The notes beneath the pieces were generated by a model. It had not been told where the DNA came from. It did no database searches and was given only the letters and a program-made list of their open reading frames with translations. Shown piece by piece: positions 32,466-40,708 of a DNA stretch of 45,992 nt; positions within the stretch are counted from its first letter, which is position 1; each line of letters begins with the position of its first letter. The position numbers and the translations under genes were made by a program. Source of the DNA: Thermoplasmata archaeon (GTDB lineage Archaea; Thermoplasmatota; Thermoplasmata; Thermoplasmatales; Thermoplasmataceae). The stretch is from assembly GCA_021818715.1 (NCBI GenBank), contig JAKATN010000008.1, positions 1 through 45,992 of the forward strand. Direction: 5' to 3'.

Positions 32466-34448
32466 ATGACAGATGACGAACGGAAAGACACCAACTCCAT
32501 ACCGGAAACGCCAGCCTTCTCCGTAGGATTTATGGATACATCCGCCGATCCGGTAAGCGATTTCTACCACTATGCAGCTGGAAACTGGCTGAAAACCCGC
32601 AGCATTCCGGAAGACAAGAGCACATGGGGGGCCTTTGACGAACTTCTTGAAAGAAACAATGCACTGCTCAGGAGCATCCTGGAAGCCTGCATCCCTGTAT
32701 CCAGCGACAAGACCGTCGAAGGGATGCTCGGTCGCTTCTATCAATCTGCGCTCGACACGCAAACGATTGAGAATAGGAAATTTGAACCCATCCGCGGATT
32801 GATTGAAAGAATCGATAAAATTGATACGATTGATTCCATGATCGAGACCGTTTCCCTTCTCCACAGAACCGGGATTCCCTCGTTTTTCCACGTATATTCT
32901 GATCCTGACAAAAAGGAAAGTTCCCGTTACGCGCTATACATAGATCAGGCAGGTCTCTCTCTGCCTGACCGCGAGTATTATCTCTCCGATGATTTCAGCG
33001 GGATCAGGACACAATACCTGCGGCACATGGCAAACATGTTCTCCCTAATGGGTTCCGATGGTAATGAGGCAGGAAAGAATGCTGAAACGGTTCTCGCTCT
33101 CGAGACACTGATCGCAAAGTTCAGCCGCCCCCAGGCTGACCTGAGAGATGCAGAAAGGAACTATAACAGGTACCGGGTTGATGATCTCGCATTCAAATTC
33201 GGGAAAATTGGCCTGGAGAAATACCTCAAGTACATACAGATCCCAGAAGTAGATAATATTGTGATCGGGCAGCCTGAATTCATGGGATCCCTTCAGGACA
33301 TTGTCCATGGCAGACCCATTGATGACTGGAAGATTTACCTCAAATGGAATGTGATGAATGCCGCAGCTTCCCTGCTCCACTCCGACGCGGAGAAGGAGCA
33401 TTTTGATTTTTTTAACAGGAAGCTCCTTGGACAGGAGAAGCCAGAACCGCGATGGAAGACCGCCATAGAGATGATAGACTCCTGCATCGGGGAAGCTCTG
33501 GGGGAACTATACGTCAGGAAGCACTTCGGGAAAGATGCAAGGGATCGCATGAAGCTGATGATTGAGGACATCAGCGATGCCTTCGCAGGCAAGCTCTCAT
33601 CCCTGGCATGGATGGGGGAGGAGACAAGGAAGCTGGCTCTGCAGAAGTTCAGAAGGTTCAGGGCAAAGATCGGCTACCCGGACAGGTTCAGGGACTACTC
33701 GTCAATAGAAATCAAGGAAAACGACTACTTCGGCAACGTTGTAAGGTCCGAGGAATTTGAATTCCGGAGGCAGGTCAACAGGATCGGAAAGCAGGTGGAT
33801 CCAAACGAGTGGTACATGAGTCCTCCAACGGTAAATGCGTACTTTTCCCCCACGGACAATGAGATTGTTTTTCCAGCAGGAATACTGCAGCCCCCGTTCT
33901 TCGACGTCAGCATGGATGATGCCGTGAATTACGGATCCATCGGTGGCGTAATCTCGCACGAGATAACCCATGGATACGACGATCAGGGCAGGAAGTACGA
34001 CGCAGACGGAAACCTCAAAGACTGGTGGAGCGAGGAAGACAGGGAAGAATTCATGAAACGAGCAAAGCGGGTGGTGGATCTCTATTCATCGGTCGAGGTG
34101 CTTCCAGGCATGCACATAAACGGGGAACTGACTCTAGGGGAAAATATTGCAGATTTTGGGGGAGTAAGCATCGCGTACGAAGCACTGCAGAGAAGGCTGG
34201 AGAGACAGCCTCAATCCAGGAGGTTGATAGACGGCCTTTCGCCGGAACAGAGATTCTTCATATCATGGGCTCAGACCTGGAGGCTGAACATCCGTGACCA
34301 GGAATCGAGGAGAAGGCTCACCGTGGATCCCCATGCCCCGGACAGGATACGGGCGGTATTCCCAGTGATGAATCACCCAGACTTCGAGCGCGCCTTCGGC
34401 AGGGATCCTACCGGTGAGGATCTGGCCAGGAAAATTGCCATATGGTAG
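32466..34448 (+). CDS. M13-family zinc metallopeptidase (neprilysin/PepO-like)
   Basis: Neprilysin-type peptidases cleave short oligopeptides. The zinc motif H-E-I-T-H lies at 498-502, with the third ligand Glu559 and Asp563 in G-E-N-I-A-D. N-A-Y-F-S-P near 455 is the substrate-binding N-A-Y/F motif, and W-x-x-x-x-R near the C-terminus (H-A-P-D-R-I-R) completes the family pattern. The 660-residue length matches PepO/PepF-like bacterial members. No signal peptide or membrane anchor is visible: the N-terminus is charged (M-T-D-D-E-R-K), so the enzyme is probably cytosolic and used in peptide turnover. Confidence 0.9.
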   Translation: MTDDERKDTNSIPETPAFSVGFMDTSADPVSDFYHYAAGNWLKTRSIPEDKSTWGAFDELLERNNALLRSILEACIPVSSDKTVEGMLGRFYQSALDTQTIENRKFEPIRGLIERIDKIDTIDSMIETVSLLHRTGIPSFFHVYSDPDKKESSRYALYIDQAGLSLPDREYYLSDDFSGIRTQYLRHMANMFSLMGSDGNEAGKNAETVLALETLIAKFSRPQADLRDAERNYNRYRVDDLAFKFGKIGLEKYLKYIQIPEVDNIVIGQPEFMGSLQDIVHGRPIDDWKIYLKWNVMNAAASLLHSDAEKEHFDFFNRKLLGQEKPEPRWKTAIEMIDSCIGEALGELYVRKHFGKDARDRMKLMIEDISDAFAGKLSSLAWMGEETRKLALQKFRRFRAKIGYPDRFRDYSSIEIKENDYFGNVVRSEEFEFRRQVNRIGKQVDPNEWYMSPPTVNAYFSPTDNEIVFPAGILQPPFFDVSMDDAVNYGSIGGVISHEITHGYDDQGRKYDADGNLKDWWSEEDREEFMKRAKRVVDLYSSVEVLPGMHINGELTLGENIADFGGVSIAYEALQRRLERQPQSRRLIDGLSPEQRFFISWAQTWRLNIRDQESRRRLTVDPHAPDRIRAVFPVMNHPDFERAFGRDPTGEDLARKIAIW

Positions 34449-34485
34449 CCTGTAACCAAAAAGTGCGGGGATTAAGGGATCTCAT

Positions 34486-35766
34486 TCACTTCAGCTCAAT
34501 TCCAACCAGGCGCCTTGAAAGGAAGGGGAAGTAGATGGTCTGGATCACAATCGAGATGATCACTACGAATGATGTTGTCACGTATATGATCGGACCCCAG
34601 GTTATCAGCGACTTGATGTTATCCGCGATCCCGACGGTATAGGGGATCAGGGAAACGACAATTGAAACCACCCCCCTTGGCCCGACGAGCCCGATGAATG
34701 CCCTGATCCGGTTGTTCATCTTGAAACGCTGCGGGACAATGTCTGCAATCAGCAGGGAAGAAAATACTGCCACCGGTCTAGCGAGAAATATGACCCCAAC
34801 TGCCATGATCACCCCGACAAGAAAATATGCCTCGACTTCGCTGCCGACGAGTATGCTCCCCAGCGTGAAGAAAATGATCGCCCTCGCCAGGAAGGAGAGC
34901 GACTGCTGAAAGCCCTCCTCGCGCTGCCAGAAAAGAGACTTGTCTGAATAGTTGCCAATGATTCCTCCGGTTGCAATTATTGCCGGGAAGGGCGTAAGGT
35001 CCACGACCTCAAGGACTGCAAACTCAAGGATCAGTATTCCCAGCGTAAAGGCAAGCAGGAGATTGTCAAACCTCAGGAGCTTGTGCAGGTAAATGACGGA
35101 AAAGCCGATTCCGATGCCAATGGCTGCCGGGATTGATATCTGGATCAGGAAGAAAATCACGGACGTCAGGAGCAGTGAGGTGTGAAGCGCGAGCACATCG
35201 AACAGGGGCATGTAGCCGGATCCGGGTGCAGCAAGGGAGATGCCGAGCGCGACGAGAATTATGGCGATCGGATCGTTGAAAATGCTTTCTCCCACCAGCG
35301 TCCCGGAAACTTCCTCCTTCATCGTTATGTTCCTGAAAAGCGGGATCAGGCTGGCCGGATCGGTAGGGGCAATTGCCGCCCCGAACAGGAATCCCATCAG
35401 CAGTGGTGCACCCGTAACGAAACTGAAAAGGAATGCTGCAACTATTGTTGTAACCAGTACGCCAAGAGTATCAAGCATCGCTATCCTGAGAAATTCCCTC
35501 CTGATGATCCTGAAGTTTATTCCATGGCTTTCATAATACAGAATAATCACAATGCCAAGCATTCCCAGTCCCACGCCGCCGAACTGGGTCATCAGGTATG
35601 AAGAGAATGCGGGATGCACAATGCCCGCAATGGGCCCAAGGAGGATACCAAGGAATATCAGTACGGGAATATCTATTAGAGATGCTTTCCTCGAGATGGG
35701 AATTGCAAAAGCCGCAACGATAAGGATGAAACTCAGCTGGAAATACTGCTCGTAGCCGAATGACAA
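34486..35766 (-). CDS. CPA1-family Na+(K+)/H+ antiporter (NhaP-like)
   Basis: The 426-residue protein has about twelve membrane helices. The antiporter core shows A-I-A-P-T-D-P-A-S near residues 130-138 and G-E-S-I-F-N-D-P-I near 161-169, where N-D is the ion-binding pair of electroneutral CPA1 exchangers, and G-P-R-G-V-V-S near the C-terminal end. No cytoplasmic regulatory tail is present. It starts with TTG 35766, five bases after the NAD synthetase stop, so the two are likely co-transcribed. In an acidophile it could manage cytoplasmic pH or sodium. Confidence 0.88.
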   Translation of the reverse strand: MSFGYEQYFQLSFILIVAAFAIPISRKASLIDIPVLIFLGILLGPIAGIVHPAFSSYLMTQFGGVGLGMLGIVIILYYESHGINFRIIRREFLRIAMLDTLGVLVTTIVAAFLFSFVTGAPLLMGFLFGAAIAPTDPASLIPLFRNITMKEEVSGTLVGESIFNDPIAIILVALGISLAAPGSGYMPLFDVLALHTSLLLTSVIFFLIQISIPAAIGIGIGFSVIYLHKLLRFDNLLLAFTLGILILEFAVLEVVDLTPFPAIIATGGIIGNYSDKSLFWQREEGFQQSLSFLARAIIFFTLGSILVGSEVEAYFLVGVIMAVGVIFLARPVAVFSSLLIADIVPQRFKMNNRIRAFIGLVGPRGVVSIVVSLIPYTVGIADNIKSLITWGPIIYVTTSFVVIISIVIQTIYFPFLSRRLVGIELK

Positions 35767-35771
35767 TGTGC

Positions 35772-36503
35772 TTACCGTCTGTCAAGAAGGCTCGGAGGCA
35801 TTTTCCTCTTGTGCTCGCTGGAAACCATCATATCCCTTACAATTTTAGAAATTTTGCCACCGCCCTCTACACCTTCCAGTTTTCGGAGTTCCCCATCAAG
35901 CTGATCATAGGTCATTCCAAGTTCCGCCTCGTCGGTCTGCCCCGGCCATAACCCGGCAGAAGGGCTTTTCTTCACAATGTGATCCGGGAGGTTCAGATGC
36001 TTCGCAAGAGCCCTGATTTCATCCTTGTAGAGGTGGATTACTGGCTCGACATCACATGCCCCGTCGCCAAATTTCGTGAAATACCCCGTAAGGTATTCTG
36101 ACCTGTTTGTGGTGCCAACCACGATTCCTGAATAGAGGTTTGCGAAGTAATAAAGGATGCTCATCCTGATCCTTGCCTTGAGGTTCCCGGCCACCTTCCT
36201 GTCCGGCCTTCCATCCAGCGTCTCTTCGTATGCCTTTTCTATCGGGGAGATATCTATCCTCTCAACCTTGACTCCGCTACTTTTCTCCAGTTCAGATAGA
36301 TCTGCAAAATCTGTTTCGGGAGTGGCCCCGTCGAACATGAAGTACCCATGGATCGTGGCGTGTGGAATGCGGGAACATATTGTCAGTACCACGGAACTGT
36401 CTATGCCCGTGCTGGCGCCTATCACAAAAACCCTGCCGGCGGAAACGCCTGCCAAAAAGTCCGATATCTCGGAGACAACCTTTTCGGCACCGCCTGAACC
36501 CAT
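35772..36503 (-). CDS. nadE: NAD synthetase (ammonia-dependent)
   Basis: NadE amidates deamido-NAD to NAD with ATP and ammonia. The PP-loop reads S-T-G-I-D-S-S at residues 31-37 (canonical S-G-G-x-D-S). Later come G-T-T-N-R-S-E-Y-L-T-G-Y, T-K-F-G-D-G and S-A-G-L-W-P-G-Q-T-D-E, all diagnostic. No glutaminase domain is fused, so free ammonia is the donor. Length (243) fits archaeal NadE. An AATTTATTTAAA box 25-30 bases upstream fits a leaderless ATG at 36503. Confidence 0.93.
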   Translation of the reverse strand: MGSGGAEKVVSEISDFLAGVSAGRVFVIGASTGIDSSVVLTICSRIPHATIHGYFMFDGATPETDFADLSELEKSSGVKVERIDISPIEKAYEETLDGRPDRKVAGNLKARIRMSILYYFANLYSGIVVGTTNRSEYLTGYFTKFGDGACDVEPVIHLYKDEIRALAKHLNLPDHIVKKSPSAGLWPGQTDEAELGMTYDQLDGELRKLEGVEGGGKISKIVRDMMVSSEHKRKMPPSLLDRR

Positions 36504-36554
36504 ATTGGATAATGTATGCTCTTTAAATAAATTTTTTAATCGAATAAAAAAGTC

Positions 36555-37382
36555 CTATGCCATTGATCTTCTGATTCCGTTGTAAACATTGTAAAACGAC
36601 ATGACGTTTGTAACAGGCCCGACACCGCCCGGTACAGGCGTGATTCTGTCCACAAACCCGTAGAGCGAAGGAGAGCTGTCTCCCACAAGCTTGCCATCAA
36701 CGCTGTTCACTGATGCGTCAATGACGATGCTGTCGCCTGTCACGTAATCATTGGTGAGGAAACCTGCCTTTCCCGTGGCTGAGACTATTACCCGTGCCCT
36801 CCTGGCCTTCTCCGGGAGGCGATCAGTCCTTGAATGGCAAACCGTCACGGAGTAATCCCTGTTAAGGAGCGCCATGGCCAGTGGCCTGCCAATTATGACC
36901 GACCGGTTGATTATGCACACCTCCGTCCCCTTTGGAAGATCCTGCCTGTCAACTATGTATGCTATGGATTTTGCAGTCGCAGGAAACACGGAATCATCCC
37001 TGAGCATCAGGTTGCCCAGGTTGATTGGGCTCAGGCCGTCCATGTCCTGGTTTGCCGGAAGCATTGCCTGCAGCCTGGATGAATTCAGCCCGTCCGCCAC
37101 GGGCATGCTCACAAAAATGGAATCGTAGCCTGAACTGCAGGCCCTGGCAAGTTGCGCCTCAACTTCTGCCTGAGATGATCCTGATCTGACGGAAACCCTG
37201 TCTATCGTGATGCCCAGTCTCCTTGCAAGCCCCTGTCTCGCCTTTCCATAGGATATGGAATCATCTGATTCAGTGGTGTTGAATTCACATATCCTGACCT
37301 GCCTTCCCAGGGAACTGAACTTTGCCTTCAGGTCCTCTTCGAGTTCCTTCGCCAGCGCCTTGCCGTCAATTATCGTGGTCAT
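36555..37382 (-). CDS. folD: Methylenetetrahydrofolate dehydrogenase/cyclohydrolase FolD, divergent active site
   Basis: FolD interconverts methylene-, methenyl- and formyl-tetrahydrofolate. Recognisable segments are N-Q-D-M-D-G-L-S-P-I-N near residues 107-117, I-I-N-R-S-V-I-I-G-R-P-L-A near 155-167, C-H-S-R-T-D, and P-V-P-G-G-V-G-P-V-T near the end. The 275-residue length is normal. The catalytic Tyr-x3-Lys near residue 50 reads Y45-G-K-A-R49, so the position of the usual lysine is arginine, with a lysine at 47 instead. Six bases separate it from the glucose dehydrogenase gene upstream, suggesting one operon. Confidence 0.88.
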   Translation of the reverse strand: MTTIIDGKALAKELEEDLKAKFSSLGRQVRICEFNTTESDDSISYGKARQGLARRLGITIDRVSVRSGSSQAEVEAQLARACSSGYDSIFVSMPVADGLNSSRLQAMLPANQDMDGLSPINLGNLMLRDDSVFPATAKSIAYIVDRQDLPKGTEVCIINRSVIIGRPLAMALLNRDYSVTVCHSRTDRLPEKARRARVIVSATGKAGFLTNDYVTGDSIVIDASVNSVDGKLVGDSSPSLYGFVDRITPVPGGVGPVTNVMSFYNVYNGIRRSMA

Positions 37383-37388
37383 GCTGAC

Positions 37389-38474
37389 TCAATCCCACCT
37401 GATGACCGCCTTTATCTCAGAGGGATTTCTCCGGGTGAAAACGGTCTCATCCTGGGGATCGTACAGGCTGGTAATAAGTTTCTTGAGGGGTGAGTTGGGC
37501 AGATTTCCCCACTGGGAAAGCTTTTCAAGGGCCTGGATGTAGTGTATCTTCGCTGCATCCACCGTCCCTAAAATGGTGAGATTCCTCTCGATCATGTGGT
37601 CAATGTCCACCCCGCTCACCGAAGTGGGCTGAGCCTTTCCGTTGGTGCCGAAAAGCAGCATGATCCCGTTGTTATTGAGTTTCCTGTAAAACGTGAAAAT
37701 TGTCCCGGGATCTCCGCTTGTGTCAACTACAACGTCTATGCCCTGATCAAACGTTCCCATGTCGGTGGAATAGTCTACGAAGCCCAGGTTGAAATATTCG
37801 CAGATTTTCAGCCTGTTATCGTCCACCGGATGCCTGTTCGTGATATGGGTGGTGAAACCGAGGTCGGAGAATGACATTGCATAAAGGAAAGCCTCCGGCC
37901 CTGTCCCGATGACGGTGCACTTCTTTCCCCGATATGTTGAATCCCCGGCTGCAAATACCGACCTTTTCGACACAATTCCAAAAACCTCCAGCGCCTTCAT
38001 CACGTTCTTTGTGGGCTCGGTAAGCACTGCATAATCCTTCATTGAGAGATCTGGCACTTTAACAAGGAATTCCTCACTGTCGTAGAACGTTCTCCTCATA
38101 AATCCGTTCTTTCCCGTTATTCCTGCCTCATGCTTCTCCCCGTCAGAACAGTTGTCCTGCCTGCCTATCCTGCAGTTTACGCAATCTCCGGGCCTCCTTA
38201 CGACGGGAACAACCAGGTCCCCTTTCCTGAGGCTGGTGCTGCTGCCTGGGTCAATCACCTTTCCGAGTGCTTCATGGCCGAGAATGATGTTGCTCTGCCC
38301 CTTGGGATTGTAGGCAAACTGGAGGTGACCTGCAACCATCCCCCTGTCGGTGCCGCATACACCGGTAAAGAGCGTCTGGAGTTCTATATCCCCCTGGTCG
38401 TCCACAATTTCAAAATCTCCGTATGTCGAGCCACCTTTCGGGGCATCTGTCGCAATCCCTTCAGTTTTCTGCAT
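37389..38474 (-). CDS. gdh: Glucose 1-dehydrogenase (zinc medium-chain alcohol dehydrogenase family)
   Basis: The enzyme oxidises glucose (and often galactose) to the lactone with NADP, opening the non-phosphorylated Entner-Doudoroff pathway of Thermoplasmatales. The catalytic zinc ligands are Cys40 (G-V-C-G-T-D-R-G) and His67-Glu68 (G-H-E-A). The structural site has Cys98, Cys101 and Cys109 in G-D-C-V-N-C-R-I-G-R-Q-D-N-C, and the K-H-E-A-G-I-T-G segment follows. These blocks match what I remember of T. acidophilum glucose dehydrogenase closely. The nucleotide fold G-T-G-P-E-A and a T-N-R-H-P segment favour NADP. Length is 361 residues. Confidence 0.92.
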   Translation of the reverse strand: MQKTEGIATDAPKGGSTYGDFEIVDDQGDIELQTLFTGVCGTDRGMVAGHLQFAYNPKGQSNIILGHEALGKVIDPGSSTSLRKGDLVVPVVRRPGDCVNCRIGRQDNCSDGEKHEAGITGKNGFMRRTFYDSEEFLVKVPDLSMKDYAVLTEPTKNVMKALEVFGIVSKRSVFAAGDSTYRGKKCTVIGTGPEAFLYAMSFSDLGFTTHITNRHPVDDNRLKICEYFNLGFVDYSTDMGTFDQGIDVVVDTSGDPGTIFTFYRKLNNNGIMLLFGTNGKAQPTSVSGVDIDHMIERNLTILGTVDAAKIHYIQALEKLSQWGNLPNSPLKKLITSLYDPQDETVFTRRNPSEIKAVIRWD

Positions 38475-38536
38475 GATTCAATATGTTTTCATGGGTAAAT
38501 CAATTTGCATTTCCGCCGGCAGTCCGTTGCCGGATA

Positions 38537-39904
38537 TCACTGTGCTTCCGCAATTTCCCCAGAAATTTCTTCAAGCAGCCTATCCCTTGTTTCCGGTATG
38601 GCAAAGTGCATTATGACGCTGGATCCTGCCGCAATCGCGGCGTAAAAACCTATGACCGCGGCCAGCCCGAACTGTGTCAGGAATGCAGGGAATGACGAGA
38701 TTGCGAGTGCAGCGGCCATTTTGTCTATGAATACGTTTATTGCCTGCCCGCTCGCCCTCACTTTTGTGGCCACCAGTTCTGGCACAATTATGGTGCCGCC
38801 AATCACCGTTGCCGGTCCCGCTGCCGAAAAGAGGTAGTTCAGCAGGTAAAAGGAGAAACCGAGAAATGCAGCATATCCGATCAGGCTGCCGTTGGCGATG
38901 GATCCCCTGCCAAGCCCATAAAACGATGGGCTGGAAAGCAGGATAGCGTAAAGCAGCAACGCCGCAAAGACCCCGGCATAACCAGCGACAACAAGTTTCT
39001 TTCTTCCCACTCTATCAATAAGATACACTGACAGCAGAGTTCCAGGCAACCCGGCTATGAAGACCGCAGCATACGTGAACATCACAGGCGTCATGCCGAG
39101 GTTGGAGGCGATGGTGATTGGCCCATAGATAGTAAACGTGCTTGAATACGTATCATACAGCACCCACAGCAGGGAACCGGCCAGCACAATGGGCAGGGAT
39201 CGAAACAGCCTCTCCCTGTAGGGAACGCGATCCGGTCCAAGCCTTCCGGTAAGCCCAGGATCTCCCACAATATTCAGGCCGCTGGTGTCCTGTCCCATGA
39301 TTCTGGCGGTGAATCTGGGGGTTTCCGGTATTTTTCTTCTGTAATATATTACAAACAGGGAAGGCACTGCCCCAAATGCCAGCACCACCTTCCAGGAAAT
39401 TGAAGGCACCAGCAAAAGCATTGAAACCTGATCGACGAATGCCGACAGAGTCGCACCCATGAGGAACATTACGGAAAACGATACTGCCATTAGCTTTCCC
39501 CGGTTCGCCGTGTCGGAGTTCTCAGCCATGATCACGGGAGACATCACGTAATCCCCGCCGATGCCGAATCCAAGGATAATTCTCGACGCGAAGAGTAAAG
39601 TGAAGCTGCCGGCAAAGAGCTGCATAATTGCGCCGAAGAAGATCAGCATGAGATCGATTCCATACATGGGTTTCCTGCCTATCCTGTCTGCGATTACCCC
39701 GAACAGGATTGCCCCGAACGCCGCACCGAAGAACGAGGACGCAGTGACCAGTGAGGCCTGAATGGTATTGAGATTCAGGTAGAGAAGCGCTGAATAGTAT
39801 ACCAGCGAGATAGCGTAAAGATTGTAGGAATCCGAGAAAACACCCATTCCTGTAACGATGACTGATTTCAGGTGAAACGACCTGGAGTTCACAGACGCTT
39901 CCAT
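38537..39904 (-). CDS. MFS transporter (phosphate:H+ / sugar porter-like)
   Basis: The 455-residue protein has twelve hydrophobic helices. The loop 2-3 motif is D-R-I-G-R-K-P near residues 73-79, and the conserved G-F-G-I-G-G-D-Y near 112-119, followed by an M-A-E-N-S-x3-R-G segment, is typical of the PHS (phosphate:H+ symporter) branch and of aromatic-acid/sugar porters. A second D-R-V-G-R-K-K motif lies after helix 8. The glucose dehydrogenase gene is just downstream (63 bases), so sugar uptake is an alternative. A TATTAAATAAA box lies about 30 bases before the ATG. Confidence 0.85.
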   Translation of the reverse strand: MEASVNSRSFHLKSVIVTGMGVFSDSYNLYAISLVYYSALLYLNLNTIQASLVTASSFFGAAFGAILFGVIADRIGRKPMYGIDLMLIFFGAIMQLFAGSFTLLFASRIILGFGIGGDYVMSPVIMAENSDTANRGKLMAVSFSVMFLMGATLSAFVDQVSMLLLVPSISWKVVLAFGAVPSLFVIYYRRKIPETPRFTARIMGQDTSGLNIVGDPGLTGRLGPDRVPYRERLFRSLPIVLAGSLLWVLYDTYSSTFTIYGPITIASNLGMTPVMFTYAAVFIAGLPGTLLSVYLIDRVGRKKLVVAGYAGVFAALLLYAILLSSPSFYGLGRGSIANGSLIGYAAFLGFSFYLLNYLFSAAGPATVIGGTIIVPELVATKVRASGQAINVFIDKMAAALAISSFPAFLTQFGLAAVIGFYAAIAAGSSVIMHFAIPETRDRLLEEISGEIAEAQ

Positions 39905-40247
39905 TCTTCGCCAAACTGGAAATTGAAAATTTTTATTTAATATTTTGGTAAGTACGTATTTATGAGTTATACTTTCCGGGAAGCATGTGTTCGGCTGCTT
40001 TCATGGTCTGCACATCTCTGCCCTGATTGTGTTTTTTGAGGCGAAATTGGGCGGTGTGCCAGATGTCGCTGAGTTCCAGGATCCGTGCCAATCGAGCGCC
40101 CATCTTCAAGCCCGGCTCTCAATCGCCTCAATCCTGGTAGCGGCAAATGCTGGCTTTCCGTGTGAGCTGCATTGCGATGCACCATCGAATGGAAGTCCTC
40201 TATCAGGATTCCAGTTAGATATATAGGGAGGCGGACATTCAAGATCA
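39905..40247. other. Intergenic region, possibly holding decayed transposase sequence
   Basis: About 340 bases between the MFS gene and the small membrane protein. The A+T-rich part (39930-39945) carries the MFS promoter. On the + strand a 25-codon frame from ATG 39962 reads T-F-R-E-A-C-V-R-L-L then H-L-C-P-D-C. Fragments in shifted frames (R-C-A-R-C-R) are loosely reminiscent of the N-terminal zinc-ribbon of IS1595-type transposases. Stops and frame changes mean nothing intact is present. No complete gene is supported. Confidence 0.35.
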
Positions 40248-40622
40248 ATGGAATCACCAAAGAAGGTCGCCGGGCTTGCAGCCGCTGCAGTTGTTGTGAT
40301 TATCTCTCTGCTCGCATTCTACCTCTCATACGTTTCCATAGGAAACAAGCAGGAAGCGTTCGCCGTCATCGGCCTGCTCTCGATTCTCTTCGCGATTATA
40401 TCCTATCTTACAATTGCATTTTTCTCCAGCATCCCGGTAGTCAGGGGATTCGTCTGGGCCTACTATATCTTCGGAGTGGGCAGCCTGGTTTATGGCACAG
40501 CTATTGTGGCATTCAGCGTGCTCTACCTGATACTTGTGCTGCTTTTGGTCCTCATATCCATCGTGTTCATTTACTGGAGAATCTCCAATACAAACCCCGG
40601 AGAATCAAAAGAGAATAAGTGA
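40248..40622 (+). CDS. Small four-helix membrane protein, function unknown
   Basis: I do not recognise the 124-residue product. It has four predicted membrane helices (about residues 7-27, 37-60, 66-83 and 86-110) joined by very short loops, a positively charged N-terminus (M-E-S-P-K-K) and a polar, charged tail (S-N-T-N-P-G-E-S-K-E-N-K). An AGATATATAG box (40217-40226) about 26 bases before ATG 40248 supports expression and a leaderless start. It stands alone and converges with thioredoxin reductase; a hairpin terminator lies between them. Confidence 0.65.
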   Translation: MESPKKVAGLAAAAVVVIISLLAFYLSYVSIGNKQEAFAVIGLLSILFAIISYLTIAFFSSIPVVRGFVWAYYIFGVGSLVYGTAIVAFSVLYLILVLLLVLISIVFIYWRISNTNPGESKENK

Positions 40623-40631
40623 AAAATTCCT

Positions 40632-40657
40632 CTGTTCCCGTACATTACGGGGAACAG
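40632..40657. terminator. Hairpin between convergent genes
   Basis: CTGTTCCCGT and ACGGGGAACAG pair over ten bases with one bulged G and a five-base loop. It sits between the stop codons of the small membrane protein (+) and thioredoxin reductase (-), 87 bases apart, so it may serve both directions. Confidence 0.45.
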
Positions 40658-40708
40658 GTGCGTCTGATCGAAGCCTGGCGGTTTGGTATTACCGGGAATG
40701 ATCTGATC

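Noticed and set aside
32155-32469. 104-codon + strand frame before the M13 peptidase
   Set aside because: No family features, no promoter, and ends over the peptidase start; treated as chance in an intergenic region.
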